64,000 nucleotides of DNA from JBBBNV01 sp037137075 (GCF_037137075.1 NZ_JBBBNV010000002.1:1-64000), one strand, 5' to 3'; numbered from the stretch's first letter, positions 43,099 to 52,173 are shown. Made by a program: numbers and translations. Notes: generated from the sequence alone by a model not told the origin.

Positions 43099-43704
43099 AT
43101 GCTGAAGCAGGCATTGCAGCAGAAGCAGTTTTTGCTGCAAGAAGAACTAATCAAATATTACATGGCCGCTTCCGGCCAGAAAGAGGTGACAGGGCTCGTA
43201 ATTTGCACCCGTCAGCCGAATGAAAATTATCTTGGCTTGTACCGGACCCGCAAGGACCAATACGGCAATGCGCTGGAGGCATTTATAACGCTGTGGACCC
43301 GTGGTCTGGCGGACAAGGAAGGCTGGGCCGTTTATAGTGAATTTGATGAAGAGCTGCTTCACCACCTTTTTCATTATTGGCTGCTCAAGGATGTGGACCG
43401 GTATACCTTCCCTCACACACCGGGGCCGCTTCCGCTGAGGGACCATATTATGAAAAAAATTGCGCGGCTGAAGGGGCACTTGACCGCAGGCCGCGTGCAG
43501 CAGGCATCCGAGGCTGCAGTGGCGGAGGAATACGATGGAATACCCGGCATTTATATAGATAGACAACGGGCGGATGAGCAGGTTTTCCATTTCATGATTC
43601 CGGCTCCGCTGTACGGGGAACAATTATTTTCGATCCCGAGCCGGGCAGGCTATAAAGGAATTTTCCTCGAGACCGACCAGGAATATATTTATTTCGATGA
43701 ATAA
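43099..43704 (+). CDS. Conserved-looking protein of unknown function
   Basis: A 201-residue soluble protein with an excellent start (ATG 43099 after GAAGGAGGAG). It begins with a glutamine-rich helix (LKQALQQKQFLLQEEL), has many aromatic residues and no signal peptide or recognisable catalytic motif. It is transcribed alone between the nitrite operon and the second YdjM-like gene. I do not recognise the family. Confidence 0.75.
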   Translation: MLKQALQQKQFLLQEELIKYYMAASGQKEVTGLVICTRQPNENYLGLYRTRKDQYGNALEAFITLWTRGLADKEGWAVYSEFDEELLHHLFHYWLLKDVDRYTFPHTPGPLPLRDHIMKKIARLKGHLTAGRVQQASEAAVAEEYDGIPGIYIDRQRADEQVFHFMIPAPLYGEQLFSIPSRAGYKGIFLETDQEYIYFDE

Positions 43705-43810
43705 GATATAAGCGGCAGGGGCGTCTGAAACGGGCGGCCGCCAACGAATCATATAGGCAAGGCTTGAAAAGCATAACAGGAATTCATCTTTGTCGTATTC
43801 ATAACGTACC

Positions 43811-43841
43811 GCAAAGCCGTTCCTCCGTGGACGGCTTTTGC
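43811..43841 (+). promoter_or_regulatory. Leader hairpin upstream of second YdjM-like gene
   Basis: GCAAAGCCGT pairs with ACGGCTTTTGC, one base bulged, 30 bases before the start codon. It resembles the hairpin at 2484-2515 in arm sequence and position. Confidence 0.45.
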
Positions 43842-43870
43842 TGTTGCAGGGTGAAATGGGGGAGTTATCA

Positions 43871-44704
43871 TTGAACAATGCTGGTCATCTGGCCTTTGGC
43901 ATCCTGCTGGGCACCGTGTGGCTCACACAGACCGGCGGAATCACGGGAGAGCATGGGGCGGCTGGAGCGCTGATTACGCTGGCAGGCGTAGCGGTAGGCT
44001 CCAGAGCGCCGGATATTGACTCCAAAACAAGCACCGCCAGCAAGCTGATTACACCTTTTCCGGCAGCGATCCGGCGTAAATTTAACCTGTACGGCTCCCT
44101 GCTTCTGGTAGCGGGAATCTTGCTGGGCCTGGTCCGCTTCGGCTTACTGCCGCCGCCTGTATGGATGCCGGAGGAGCTGGTGCGGAGCGCTCCGCTTATT
44201 ACGGGCGGCGGGCTGCTGCTGATCGCCTTGTCTCGTCTAAGGGATTTGATCTTGCTGGGCGTCGGGGCGCTGGTGCTTGTCGGATATATGCAGTTTCATT
44301 TGCATTGGTTTATCGCTTTTGTCGGAGTTGCCATAATGGCGGTTCCGTTCGTGCGGCACCGCGGTATCATTCATACGCCGGAGTTTGCCGCTGCGCTGAC
44401 GGTTGGCGGCATGTCCCTGGTGGCATTCAGCCCGTGGTGGATGATTGCGCTGATGACGGGCCTGCTGATCGGCTGGTGGACGCATTTGGCGGGGGACTTG
44501 CCGGGCAGCGAGGGGATTCATTCCTTGTTCGTGCCCAAGCTGAAAATCGCCCTCCATCTGTATGCCAATGGCGGCTGGGGGGAACGTTTTGTAACCCAGG
44601 CAAGCTGGAGCATCAGCATCTGCCTGTGGATTTGGATGGTGGTCTGGCCGGAAAGCCTGCCGGCGCTCAATCTATTCCCTTCAGGGAAGCTGATGTCGGT
44701 TTAA
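43871..44704 (+). CDS. YdjM-like membrane-bound metal-dependent hydrolase (copy 2)
   Basis: A 277-residue paralogue of the protein at 2541-3377, with the same motifs (NNAGHL, RAPDIDSKTS, VRHRGIIHTP, WWTHLAGDLPG) and no gaps of note. It starts at TTG (43871) behind GGGGGAG; the frame is open upstream but reads through the leader hairpin. It sits in a stable-looking region next to guaB and is probably the resident copy, while the first belongs to the mobile module. Substrate unknown. Confidence 0.85.
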   Translation: MNNAGHLAFGILLGTVWLTQTGGITGEHGAAGALITLAGVAVGSRAPDIDSKTSTASKLITPFPAAIRRKFNLYGSLLLVAGILLGLVRFGLLPPPVWMPEELVRSAPLITGGGLLLIALSRLRDLILLGVGALVLVGYMQFHLHWFIAFVGVAIMAVPFVRHRGIIHTPEFAAALTVGGMSLVAFSPWWMIALMTGLLIGWWTHLAGDLPGSEGIHSLFVPKLKIALHLYANGGWGERFVTQASWSISICLWIWMVVWPESLPALNLFPSGKLMSV

Positions 44705-44776
44705 GCCGTTGCAAATGTCGTATCTGGCAGTAAGAGACGAGCCTGAAGATGAGCTTGATGCCCGGCTGCAAGAAGG

Positions 44777-44817
44777 AAAAAACCTTGAACGGCTCTTTTG
44801 GAGCGTTCAAGGTTTTT
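44777..44817. terminator. Bidirectional terminator between ydjM-like and guaB
   Basis: AAAAACCTTGAACG pairs perfectly with CGTTCAAGGTTTTT. A-run and T-run on either side allow it to end both converging genes. Confidence 0.88.
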
Positions 44818-44878
44818 AGCGTAGGCTGATTGGTCGCTGCATTGTTAATCGGAATCAGGTTGGCCCTTTCGCCGAATG

Positions 44879-46384
44879 TTAATCGACGGAGAACGACGAC
44901 GTATTTTCCTTCAAAATAACGTCATGCGCGCCGCCCTCTACCAGGCTTGTCGCGGAGACGAGCGTGATACGGGCTTTTTGCTGCAGCTCAGGAATGGACA
45001 AGGAGCCGCAGTTGCACATCGTCGACTTGATTTTGCCGAGCGTTTTGTCGAGATTCTCCCGCAGGCTGCCTGCGTAAGGGACGTAGGAATCCACGCCTTC
45101 CTCGAACAAGAGGGTTTCTTTGCCGCCGGTGTCATAACGCTCCCAGTTGCGGGCGCGGTTGGAGCCTTCGCCCCAATATTCCTTGACGAAGCTTCCGCCG
45201 ATTTTTACCTTCTTGGTCGGGCTTTCGTCGAAGCGGGCGAAATATCTGCCCAGCATAATAAAATCTGCTCCCATGGCCAAAGCCAGAGTTACATGATAAT
45301 CGTGCACGATGCCGCCATCCGAACAAAGCGGAACATATACACCGGTTTGGGCGAAATACTCATCCCGCGCCTGTACAACCTCCTGCAGCGCCGATGCCTG
45401 GCCGCGGCCAATCCCTTTTTGTTCCCGGGTGATACATATCGAGCCGCCGCCGATACCTACTTTAATGAAATCCGCGCCTGCCTCCACAAGATACAGGAAG
45501 CCTTCTTTATCGACCACGTTTCCTGCTCCGATGCTGACGTCGAAATGTTCTTTTACGAATTTGATTGTATCGGCCTGCCATTCGGAATAGCCGTCAGAGG
45601 AATCGATAACAAGCACATCGACCCCTGCCTCCACCAGCGCAGGAACCCGATCCTTGTAATCCTTCGTATTAATGCCCGCGCCAACCCGGTAGCTTTTGCG
45701 CTCATCGAGCAGCTCGTTCGGGAATTCCTTGTTGCGGTCGTAGTCCTTGCGGAAGACCAGATAGGTCAGATGCTGGTTCTCATCGATTAAAGGCAGCGAA
45801 TTCAGCTTGTGCTCCCAAATCAGATCATTAGCTTCCTTCAGCGACATTCCCGCCTTGCCGTAAATCAGCTTGGAGAACGGAGTCATGAAATCACGGACAG
45901 GCTTATCCAGCGAGTCCCGGCTAATCCGGTAATCCCGGCCGGTGACAATGCCCAGCAGCTTTCCGGTGGCTGTCCCGTCCTCGGTAACTGCTATGGTCGA
46001 GTGGCCGTTCTTCTCCTTCAGTGCCAGCACGTCCTTCAACGTGTGATCCGGCGTCAGGTTGGAGCGGCTGATGACATAGCCCGCCTTGTAGCCTTTTACT
46101 TTGCGGACCATTTCCGCCTGGCTCTCGATGGATTGCGAACCGAACAGGAAGGAGATGCCGCCATTTTGGGCCAGCGCAATGCCCATCCGATCATCGGATA
46201 CAGCCTGCATAACCGCAGAAGCGAACGGAATTTTCAGCTCCAGCTTCGGCTGCTCCCCTTTATTGAATTTGACGATGGGGGTCGTTAATACGACGTTAGC
46301 CGGTGTACACTGCTTGGTCGTTAAGTTGGGGACGAGCAGATATTCACTGAACGTACGCGATGCTTCTGGATAGTAATAAGCCAA
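44879..46384 (-). CDS. guaB: IMP dehydrogenase, Tritrichomonas-like type
   Basis: A 501-residue IMP dehydrogenase, which makes XMP from IMP with NAD in guanine nucleotide synthesis. The catalytic loop is GIGGGSICITREQKGIGRGQ with Cys317; the flap has the Arg-Tyr pair ERYD (R416, Y417) and EEGVDSYVPYAG follows. Two CBS repeats lie at about 100-215. This wording of the loop is closer to the parasite Tritrichomonas foetus enzyme as I recall it than to the usual bacterial GPGSICTTR form. The start is TTG at 46384 behind GAGAGGAG. It stands alone; a standard guaB may exist elsewhere. Confidence 0.93.
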   Translation of the reverse strand: MAYYYPEASRTFSEYLLVPNLTTKQCTPANVVLTTPIVKFNKGEQPKLELKIPFASAVMQAVSDDRMGIALAQNGGISFLFGSQSIESQAEMVRKVKGYKAGYVISRSNLTPDHTLKDVLALKEKNGHSTIAVTEDGTATGKLLGIVTGRDYRISRDSLDKPVRDFMTPFSKLIYGKAGMSLKEANDLIWEHKLNSLPLIDENQHLTYLVFRKDYDRNKEFPNELLDERKSYRVGAGINTKDYKDRVPALVEAGVDVLVIDSSDGYSEWQADTIKFVKEHFDVSIGAGNVVDKEGFLYLVEAGADFIKVGIGGGSICITREQKGIGRGQASALQEVVQARDEYFAQTGVYVPLCSDGGIVHDYHVTLALAMGADFIMLGRYFARFDESPTKKVKIGGSFVKEYWGEGSNRARNWERYDTGGKETLLFEEGVDSYVPYAGSLRENLDKTLGKIKSTMCNCGSLSIPELQQKARITLVSATSLVEGGAHDVILKENTSSFSVD

Positions 46385-46829
46385 GGGTAAAAGCTCCTCT
46401 CCGGTTGAGTAAATTTTTACGATTATAGCACCGCCTGTACGATGAATGCAACAGTTTTTTCATATGGGCTGAATAAGAGGGGACCGCAAAGGGCAAGGAC
46501 ACTAGATTACAGCTGGCAAACGGGCGCAATTCGCAGCGGTGATGGTACAAGCATTGCAGAGAATTCCACGGTGTCAGGCACGGTTCTCATCAATATAACC
46601 GGATAGGCGGGTTCTTAACCGGATAGGCTTTTTCAGCGATGAAGGTAAAAATTACATGCATTTCTCCATCCATGGGAATCAGTATGAAATAAGATGGATG
46701 ACAAAAATCTACAGTAGACTGTGGAAAAAGAAGGAATAAAATCAAGAATTGTCGAATCTTTTTTATGTTAAGACACAATATCTATGCAGTTTTAAAAAGT
46801 CATTCAGACAGGAAGGTGAACATGTACTT
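46385..46829. other. Intergenic region between guaB and the AAA+ operon
   Basis: No convincing gene. It must hold the divergent promoters for both units. It contains GTGTCAGGCAC near 46571 and two copies of AACCGGATAGG (about 46597 and 46619) with a T-run after the second, and is A+T-rich from 46630 on. No clear PurR box or known riboswitch is seen. Confidence 0.5.
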
Positions 46830-47339
46830 ATGAGTAAGAGACCCATGATCCAGTTTAGCGCTCAAAAAAACACGAAGGTCCAGCTGAGTACAGAAGCCCC
46901 TGCTACAGTAAAAGCAACCGTAAAGCTTGACGGACCCGCACTTGAGAAAAGGCTTCGTCAGCAGCGGTCTCAGGCCTACCTGGATGCTGTGGTAAAGCTT
47001 GATGCTCTGGGGGCTGTATGTGACCATACCAAGGTAAAAGCATTAGTCGAGGCTATTCGTAATGAATTTCCAGAATTAAAGCCCCACCAGTTTTTAATTG
47101 GAATTGTAGCCAAATGTTATCTTGGCAAGCCCTTTGAAGTTCATACCTTAGACATGAGACAGCTCATCATACAGCACTACAAAGTCGGTCAGCCTTTGCC
47201 GTCCGGGATGGAAAAGGTTCGAGGATTAGCAATGCATCCCGGCTATGCTTTTATTGAGGTTTATAACGATTCCATTTGCGCTGTTGGCGCTAAAGGGCAT
47301 GTAGCCTTTACACGCGGAGACGGAGGCGGATATGTCTAA
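46830..47339 (+). CDS. AAA+ operon protein 1, unknown function
   Basis: A 169-residue soluble protein. The start is taken as ATG 46830, with GGAAGGTG upstream at a rather long distance. A basic N-terminal tail with KNTKVQLSTEAP leads into a helical domain (ALEKRLRQQRSQAYLDAV) and a C-terminal stretch HPGYAFIEVYNDSICAVG. I recognise no family. It overlaps the next gene by eight bases. The tail looks disordered and could be the part handled by the ATPase, but that is a guess. Confidence 0.75.
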   Translation: MSKRPMIQFSAQKNTKVQLSTEAPATVKATVKLDGPALEKRLRQQRSQAYLDAVVKLDALGAVCDHTKVKALVEAIRNEFPELKPHQFLIGIVAKCYLGKPFEVHTLDMRQLIIQHYKVGQPLPSGMEKVRGLAMHPGYAFIEVYNDSICAVGAKGHVAFTRGDGGGYV

Positions 47340-49143
47340 CGAGGAAATCAGTCAATCCACACTAAAAGGGGTCCAGAAGATTCAGTCGAATCTTAGCGGT
47401 TTGCAGCGTGATGTTAATCAGATTTCAAAGCAAATCCAGACGTTGAATAACCTTCAAATCATGAGTTCCAGCATTACCAGCTTGCAAAATGAAGTGCAGT
47501 ATGTTTCCCGGCAAGTTGAAACGGTTGGGAATTATATAGTGAATGTTGAATCCGAAGTGAAAAATACGCAAGCAAGAATTGACGCTCTTGCTCAGGAATT
47601 TCAAGATTTTGTGAAGCGGGATTTGCTGGCGAAGGAACTGCAGCTGGCTGAAACGAGAGTCCTGAAAATCCGTCAGGAGCTTGAGCATCGCTTCGGTCAT
47701 TATGAAGAGGTTAGACGAAGAGTTACAGGAATTCTGCAGGCTGTAGATATTCGTTTAGTTAAGAAAGAGACGATTGAAAATGCATCCGAAGAGTACATGC
47801 TAGCCGCGCCCCGGTATTGGCTGGCACCATGCTTAATTGCACTGGCAGCCTGGCTGAATGATAATCGGGATTTAGCCGAACGTGCCATGGCCGAGGCGTT
47901 GCGGCGCGATGATGAGAAAACTTCCTTATTCTTCGCCCTAGTAACAAGAAGGGCAGCGCGCTTCAGAGCGAGCAGGGATTGGTTAGACAGATATTTCGGA
48001 ATGCAAGAGCCCCATGAATTGGAACGAGAAATTATTGTACTGATCGATGGATTTACCAATGGCGTGTTTGGACCCGAAGCCCGTTCTAAATGTGCAAGAC
48101 ATTTCGAATCATGGATTGAAGAATTATCACAAGATGCGGGCTTTGTTGAAGAGCAGAGAAGCAATTGGAAGCAGGCGCTTCAAGCAAAAATAAGACATTT
48201 GGATGACAATATTTATCCTCATTTAAAAAAATACTCGGATACCTGGCCTCAAATGGAAACGTCACTGAAGGAAGCAAGGCTTCATGAGACAATTTTAGAT
48301 TATTTTCAAGCTATTTTATTTAAGGAGATCACACCCTCCAAAAGCATCGCTGTGGCTGTGGATGCATTATTGGATGTTTTAGTTTCAAAGTTTGATGATG
48401 AAGAGGTTCCACTTCGAAATGAGGAACGTCTCCAGGCTTTAATTATTGAGGAAAACGGTGATCGTGCTGCTGCACAAAATCGTTTAGCAACGGAAAAAAC
48501 ACAGGACAGCAAGTTAAGCTTTACGCAATTGCTCACAAACTTTGTTATGGTCCCAGAAACCTTTTACGCCTCACCAGCTACTCAAAAATTCTCATTTGCT
48601 TTATCCAGAGACTGGATACGGCAAGCTCATGATGATTTTACTGCAGAGAACCGTATTGCTGTTCCCCAGCAGATTGCGATTCAAGTTGATGATTGGTCTG
48701 GGAGTACTCAAAACGGGGAAGATGAAGTATTGCTCATGGAATCGTTAAGTACGCATATGAATCATCGTCGTGATGCCGAGTTAGCGGCAGCTAAAATCAA
48801 ATTTAAACATTGGTTCAGTCTTGTAGTGGGTGGAGCTTTTGTTTATTTTGGTATCCAAACGACATTTTTATTTATTTTTGCCTTGATGGCTTTTATGTAT
48901 TTTGGATTTGGACTGTTGTTCATTCAAATAGCCAAAAAAACAATAACAAAAGATTACGAATTGCTGCTTGAAAGCTGCAAAGATATTTTGAGGGCTGTCC
49001 TTACGGATGTTGTCGATTATCGGAAAGAGTACCACCAAGCTGATTTGTCAGCAATCAAGGTAACGGAATTGTTAGAACATATCAGTTCCGAGCAGTACGT
49101 GTATTCCAGCCTGGATTCGGCCCGCAGGGTTGTTCAATCTTGA
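47332..49143 (+). CDS. AAA+ operon protein 2: coiled-coil membrane protein
   Basis: A 603-residue protein. Residues about 1-110 form a long coiled coil (repeated Q/N/L heptads, LQRDVNQISKQIQTLN), the middle is a helical domain of about 380 residues, and two close membrane helices lie at about 495-540 (FSLVVGGAFVYFGIQ; FIFALMAFMYFGFGLLFI) with about 65 residues after them. Both ends should face the cytoplasm. It overlaps the preceding gene by eight bases. It would make a membrane platform for the AAA+ protein of the operon; family not recognised. Confidence 0.82.
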   Translation: MSNEEISQSTLKGVQKIQSNLSGLQRDVNQISKQIQTLNNLQIMSSSITSLQNEVQYVSRQVETVGNYIVNVESEVKNTQARIDALAQEFQDFVKRDLLAKELQLAETRVLKIRQELEHRFGHYEEVRRRVTGILQAVDIRLVKKETIENASEEYMLAAPRYWLAPCLIALAAWLNDNRDLAERAMAEALRRDDEKTSLFFALVTRRAARFRASRDWLDRYFGMQEPHELEREIIVLIDGFTNGVFGPEARSKCARHFESWIEELSQDAGFVEEQRSNWKQALQAKIRHLDDNIYPHLKKYSDTWPQMETSLKEARLHETILDYFQAILFKEITPSKSIAVAVDALLDVLVSKFDDEEVPLRNEERLQALIIEENGDRAAAQNRLATEKTQDSKLSFTQLLTNFVMVPETFYASPATQKFSFALSRDWIRQAHDDFTAENRIAVPQQIAIQVDDWSGSTQNGEDEVLLMESLSTHMNHRRDAELAAAKIKFKHWFSLVVGGAFVYFGIQTTFLFIFALMAFMYFGFGLLFIQIAKKTITKDYELLLESCKDILRAVLTDVVDYRKEYHQADLSAIKVTELLEHISSEQYVYSSLDSARRVVQS

Positions 49144-49160
49144 AGAAGGAGGAGAATGGA

Positions 49161-49355
49161 TTGGAAAACGAATCAAAGCCGGTCATTATACAGAGGTCTA
49201 AGTCTTCTCGAGAGGAGCCAGTAGAACAGCGTCAACCAAGCCTTGAGGTGCTTCAAAAAGTAAATACCAATGAAATACTCGCGGGTGAATTTCCTGAATG
49301 GGATTTAAGGCCGCCTGGTCAGCTTATCCGCAGAAAGAGGAGCAGATTCCTATGA
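49161..49355 (+). CDS. AAA+ operon protein 3: small charged protein
   Basis: Sixty-four residues from TTG 49161, behind AAGGAGGAG; the frame opens at 49140 but that would overlap the site. The N-terminal half is rich in Glu, Arg, Gln and Ser and probably disordered; the C-terminus has GEFPEWDLRPPG followed by a basic RRKRSRFL. The stop overlaps the next start (ATGA), so translation is coupled. It looks like an adaptor or peptide tag, not an enzyme. Confidence 0.7.
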   Translation: MENESKPVIIQRSKSSREEPVEQRQPSLEVLQKVNTNEILAGEFPEWDLRPPGQLIRRKRSRFL

Positions 49356-49885
49356 GGATTCCTACGACATATGCTGACTGGGTTGACTGCTTCGAGCGTT
49401 TTGTTGAAGGACAAGACGATGAAGAAATGCTGTATCTCATGGAACAAGGAACTCTCGAATGGAAGCCGGTAGTAGCAGAGAAGCTGACTCAGCGTGTGTA
49501 TGCTGTTATTGAATTCAGGCTCAAGCAAGCCTCGGAACAGCTCAATCTTGGATTATCAAGAGCCGGCAATCATGAAACGGAGATTGTAAGTGTGCTTGTA
49601 AATGCAAGAAAACGCTTCGCCAAGATAAAAAGGGTGGCTTCGCTTCAAGCATTTCCCGCTAATGTGCAGCACACCATGAATGATGTATTATCCCGATATG
49701 TTCAAGACACACAGGCTTCACTTGAAGAAAGTGCTAGGTCGGATCGTAGTGGACAACTCCGTATGACGCTCAAAAATAATTCGCTTGTCCGGTATGATGA
49801 ACTAAAAGCCGAGACGGGGCTTTATACCCAGCCTTCACAAAAAGGAATGGCCCAAAATCCGAAAAAAAGAAGGGTTATATTTTAA
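49352..49885 (+). CDS. AAA+ operon protein 4, helical
   Basis: A 177-residue protein starting at the ATGA overlap (49352). It begins with an acidic DWVDCFERFVEGQDDEEM segment, continues with mostly helical sequence (KLTQRVYAVIEFRLKQ) and ends in a basic KKRRVIF tail. No known domain recognised. Two bases separate its stop from the AAA+ gene, so it is probably made in a fixed ratio with it. Confidence 0.75.
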   Translation: MRIPTTYADWVDCFERFVEGQDDEEMLYLMEQGTLEWKPVVAEKLTQRVYAVIEFRLKQASEQLNLGLSRAGNHETEIVSVLVNARKRFAKIKRVASLQAFPANVQHTMNDVLSRYVQDTQASLEESARSDRSGQLRMTLKNNSLVRYDELKAETGLYTQPSQKGMAQNPKKRRVIF

Positions 49886-49887
49886 CT

Positions 49888-51450
49888 ATGAGCAGCCTAA
49901 ACAATTGTAAGGTAACACTGGAACGATATTTGAAGGCAAGAATTCCGTTTATTTCGATCAGGACAGCCGAACGGTCGAGGGCTTTGGAAGCTCTCGGCTC
50001 GATTGCCAATAAGCTTACTATACCGATTTATTATCATACCATCTCGCAAGGCACACGGGATATGAACTCTAACCGTTTGATAAATGATGACCGCTCTGTA
50101 ATGGGCGGGCTTGATTTCGTAAGCCAAAAAATCGGGCAGCAACAGAACTTATCCTTTGTGTTTACAGATGTGCAAGACATGGAAGATGATACGCCAACAG
50201 CTCGGCAGTTTCAGGATGTGGTCATGCTGGCGACAGAATCGGGCGGCAGCGTGATTGTCATTACGAATAAGCCGGTATGGGGACCACTGCAAAGACATGG
50301 CATGTCAGTCACACTTGATCCCCCGAATGAAGATGAGATGCTGGAAATTATCCGTTCCCAAATCTCCCCATACCGAAGTGAAATTCCGATAGAATGGGGA
50401 GCGGAGGAAGAAAAAAAAGCCGCTGCCATTTTGGCTGGAATCAGCCAGATTGAAGGGGAGAATGTCATTGCAACCTTATTGGCCAATGGCACGATTAGAA
50501 ACGAAGATTTAGATGAGCTGATGTACGCGAAGGATCAGATTTTTGCTGATATTTCAGGAATTGAGCGGGTACAGGTCCGAGAGGATTACGAGATAGGCGG
50601 TCTCGAGGGACTCAAAAGATGGCTTGATGCAAATGAGAAGCTGATGACAGCAGACCTACGGGAACGAGGCATTCGGCCTCCTCGCGGAATCCTGCTTGTG
50701 GGCGTTCCGGGCTGTGGGAAATCTCTCTCTGCAAAAGCCATTTCTGCGGCTTGGAAGCTTCCGCTGTACCGTTTGGATTTGTCCACGATTCAAGGGCAGT
50801 ATTTAGGTCAAAGCGAGGCTAGATTAAAAGAGGCTCTTTCTACCAGCGATCATGTGGCGCCATGTGTGCTTTGGATTGATGAGATAGAAAAAGGCCTGGC
50901 GGGTGCTTTGGGCAGTGGGGACGGGGGAACATCAACCCGTATGGTAGGTCAGTTTTTATTCTGGCTGCAGGAAAGTATGGCGAGAGTATTTGTTGTGGCT
51001 ACAGCAAATGATGTCTCGAAATTACCCCCGGAATTACTTCGCCGCGGAAGATTTGATGAATTATTTTTTGTTGATTTGCCGACACCAAAAGAAAGAGAAG
51101 AAATCATTCGAATCTATGTTAAAAAAGGCCTGAAAACTGCTCTGAGCGATTCTTTAATGGAGCGATTGGTCCGCATTTCGGAAGGATTCGCAGGTTCCGA
51201 TTTGGAAGCGGCCGTGCGCGATGTCGTGAAGCAAGCTGTTGTTAAGGGAGATGACTCCATTACGGAAGATACTTTTATACGATACTTCGAGAATGTGGTT
51301 CCTTTATCCCAGACAAGCCCTGAACAAATTGATCAAATTCGTACATGGGGAAAAGAACGGGCAGTACCAGCCGGAAAACCGTTCGAGGAATTTACTTCAG
51401 ACAGCGAAGGATTATTAAAAAAGAAAGGCTTTAGAAATGTCATTGTTTGA
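49888..51450 (+). CDS. Ycf46-like AAA+ ATPase
   Basis: A 520-residue ATPase. The N-terminal domain (about 1-225) opens with ERYLKARIPFISIRTAERSR, has VFTDVQDMEDD and looks like the degenerate P-loop domain found in Ycf46-type proteins. The AAA+ module follows: Walker A GVPGCGKS (272-279), pore-loop-like IQGQYLGQSEA, Walker B CVLWIDE (about 326-332), sensor 1 ATAND, arginine finger region LLRRGRFDE and a C-terminal lid with GFAGSDLEAAVRD. No protease motif is present, so it should be an unfoldase or remodeller. ATG 49888 has only a distant AGAAGG; coupling to the gene before is likely. Ycf46 is known from chloroplasts and cyanobacteria; its role in Firmicutes is not established. Confidence 0.88.
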   Translation: MSSLNNCKVTLERYLKARIPFISIRTAERSRALEALGSIANKLTIPIYYHTISQGTRDMNSNRLINDDRSVMGGLDFVSQKIGQQQNLSFVFTDVQDMEDDTPTARQFQDVVMLATESGGSVIVITNKPVWGPLQRHGMSVTLDPPNEDEMLEIIRSQISPYRSEIPIEWGAEEEKKAAAILAGISQIEGENVIATLLANGTIRNEDLDELMYAKDQIFADISGIERVQVREDYEIGGLEGLKRWLDANEKLMTADLRERGIRPPRGILLVGVPGCGKSLSAKAISAAWKLPLYRLDLSTIQGQYLGQSEARLKEALSTSDHVAPCVLWIDEIEKGLAGALGSGDGGTSTRMVGQFLFWLQESMARVFVVATANDVSKLPPELLRRGRFDELFFVDLPTPKEREEIIRIYVKKGLKTALSDSLMERLVRISEGFAGSDLEAAVRDVVKQAVVKGDDSITEDTFIRYFENVVPLSQTSPEQIDQIRTWGKERAVPAGKPFEEFTSDSEGLLKKKGFRNVIV

Positions 51451-51753
51451 GATAAATGACAGGTGACGGAGGTAAGACATACTCTATTTCTTTGCAGTTT
51501 GGTATACCGTTGCACGGCTAAATCTATTTCCTTATGACCGACTGGTAAACAAACAACAGTTGACACGCCACGTCAGCAATGATATGGTGGACATGTGTGG
51601 GCATTCCACCTTTGGGGTGGGGTGCCTTGCTATATTTTTAATGAAATTTTACATTAAATGCCGATTGACGCAGAGGGGCGGTGCTTCCGGACAGGCAAGC
51701 AGCAGGCAGTACGTTTCTAGCAATCGACAACTACACACAGAAGGATGATGACC
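51451..51753. other. Intergenic region after the AAA+ operon
   Basis: No gene seen. A hairpin (GGCATTCCACC with GGGTGGGGTGCC, 51600-51626) followed by TTGCTATATTTTT may be a weak terminator. The sporulation promoter for the cse60-type gene should lie in 51630-51740, but I cannot pick a sigma-E match with confidence. Confidence 0.4.
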
Positions 51754-51948
51754 ATGATTCAAGTGAAAGAATTTATTGATACGGACGCCTCGTACGCAGA
51801 GAAGAAGGCGAACCAATTTTTGGCGGATTTGCGCGATGACCAAGTCATTAATGTCTGCTACGGCTCCATGATGAAATCGACGCCATCGGGAACGGTTAAT
51901 CAGCGCAGCACAATCCTCATCGTTTACAAAACCAGCGGAACGGAATAA
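51754..51948 (+). CDS. cse60: Cse60-type sporulation protein
   Basis: A 64-residue protein beginning MIQVKEFIDTDASYAEKKA and ending STILIVYKTSGTE, close in length and wording to Cse60 of Bacillus subtilis, a sigma-E-controlled mother-cell protein. Start ATG 51754, behind GAAGGATG. Function in sporulation is not known in detail. Confidence 0.85.
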   Translation: MIQVKEFIDTDASYAEKKANQFLADLRDDQVINVCYGSMMKSTPSGTVNQRSTILIVYKTSGTE

Positions 51949-51978
51949 CGCTTCCGTTAGTAAAAGAGGTGGGAACGG

Positions 51979-52158
51979 TTGAATTCACGCAAGGACGATA
52001 TGGACAAGCCGGGGATTCGTAAGAAGAAGCTAACCAGAGAAAGCAGCGATCCGGAGATAAAATACGAGGCTTTTTTCAAATGGCTTTCGATTTTGTCTAC
52101 AGCCATCATGGTCATAGCGGCGATTTCTTATACGCTGTATCATTTCTTAAAATCATAG
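51979..52158 (+). CDS. Small single-pass membrane protein, 59 residues
   Basis: Starts at TTG 51979 behind AGAGGTGGG, 30 bp after the cse60-type gene. A very charged N-terminus (RKDDMDKPGIRKKKLTRE) is followed by one membrane helix (about residues 37-57, ILSTAIMVIAAISYTLYHFL). Probably in the same transcript and thus a candidate sporulation membrane protein. Family not recognised. Confidence 0.6.
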   Translation: MNSRKDDMDKPGIRKKKLTRESSDPEIKYEAFFKWLSILSTAIMVIAAISYTLYHFLKS

Positions 52159-52173
52159 CCTGGGGGAGTTTAT

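Noticed and set aside
44876..45790. 304-codon plus-strand frame opposite guaB
   Set aside because: It is antisense to a clear IMP dehydrogenase with all catalytic motifs and has no ribosome binding site.
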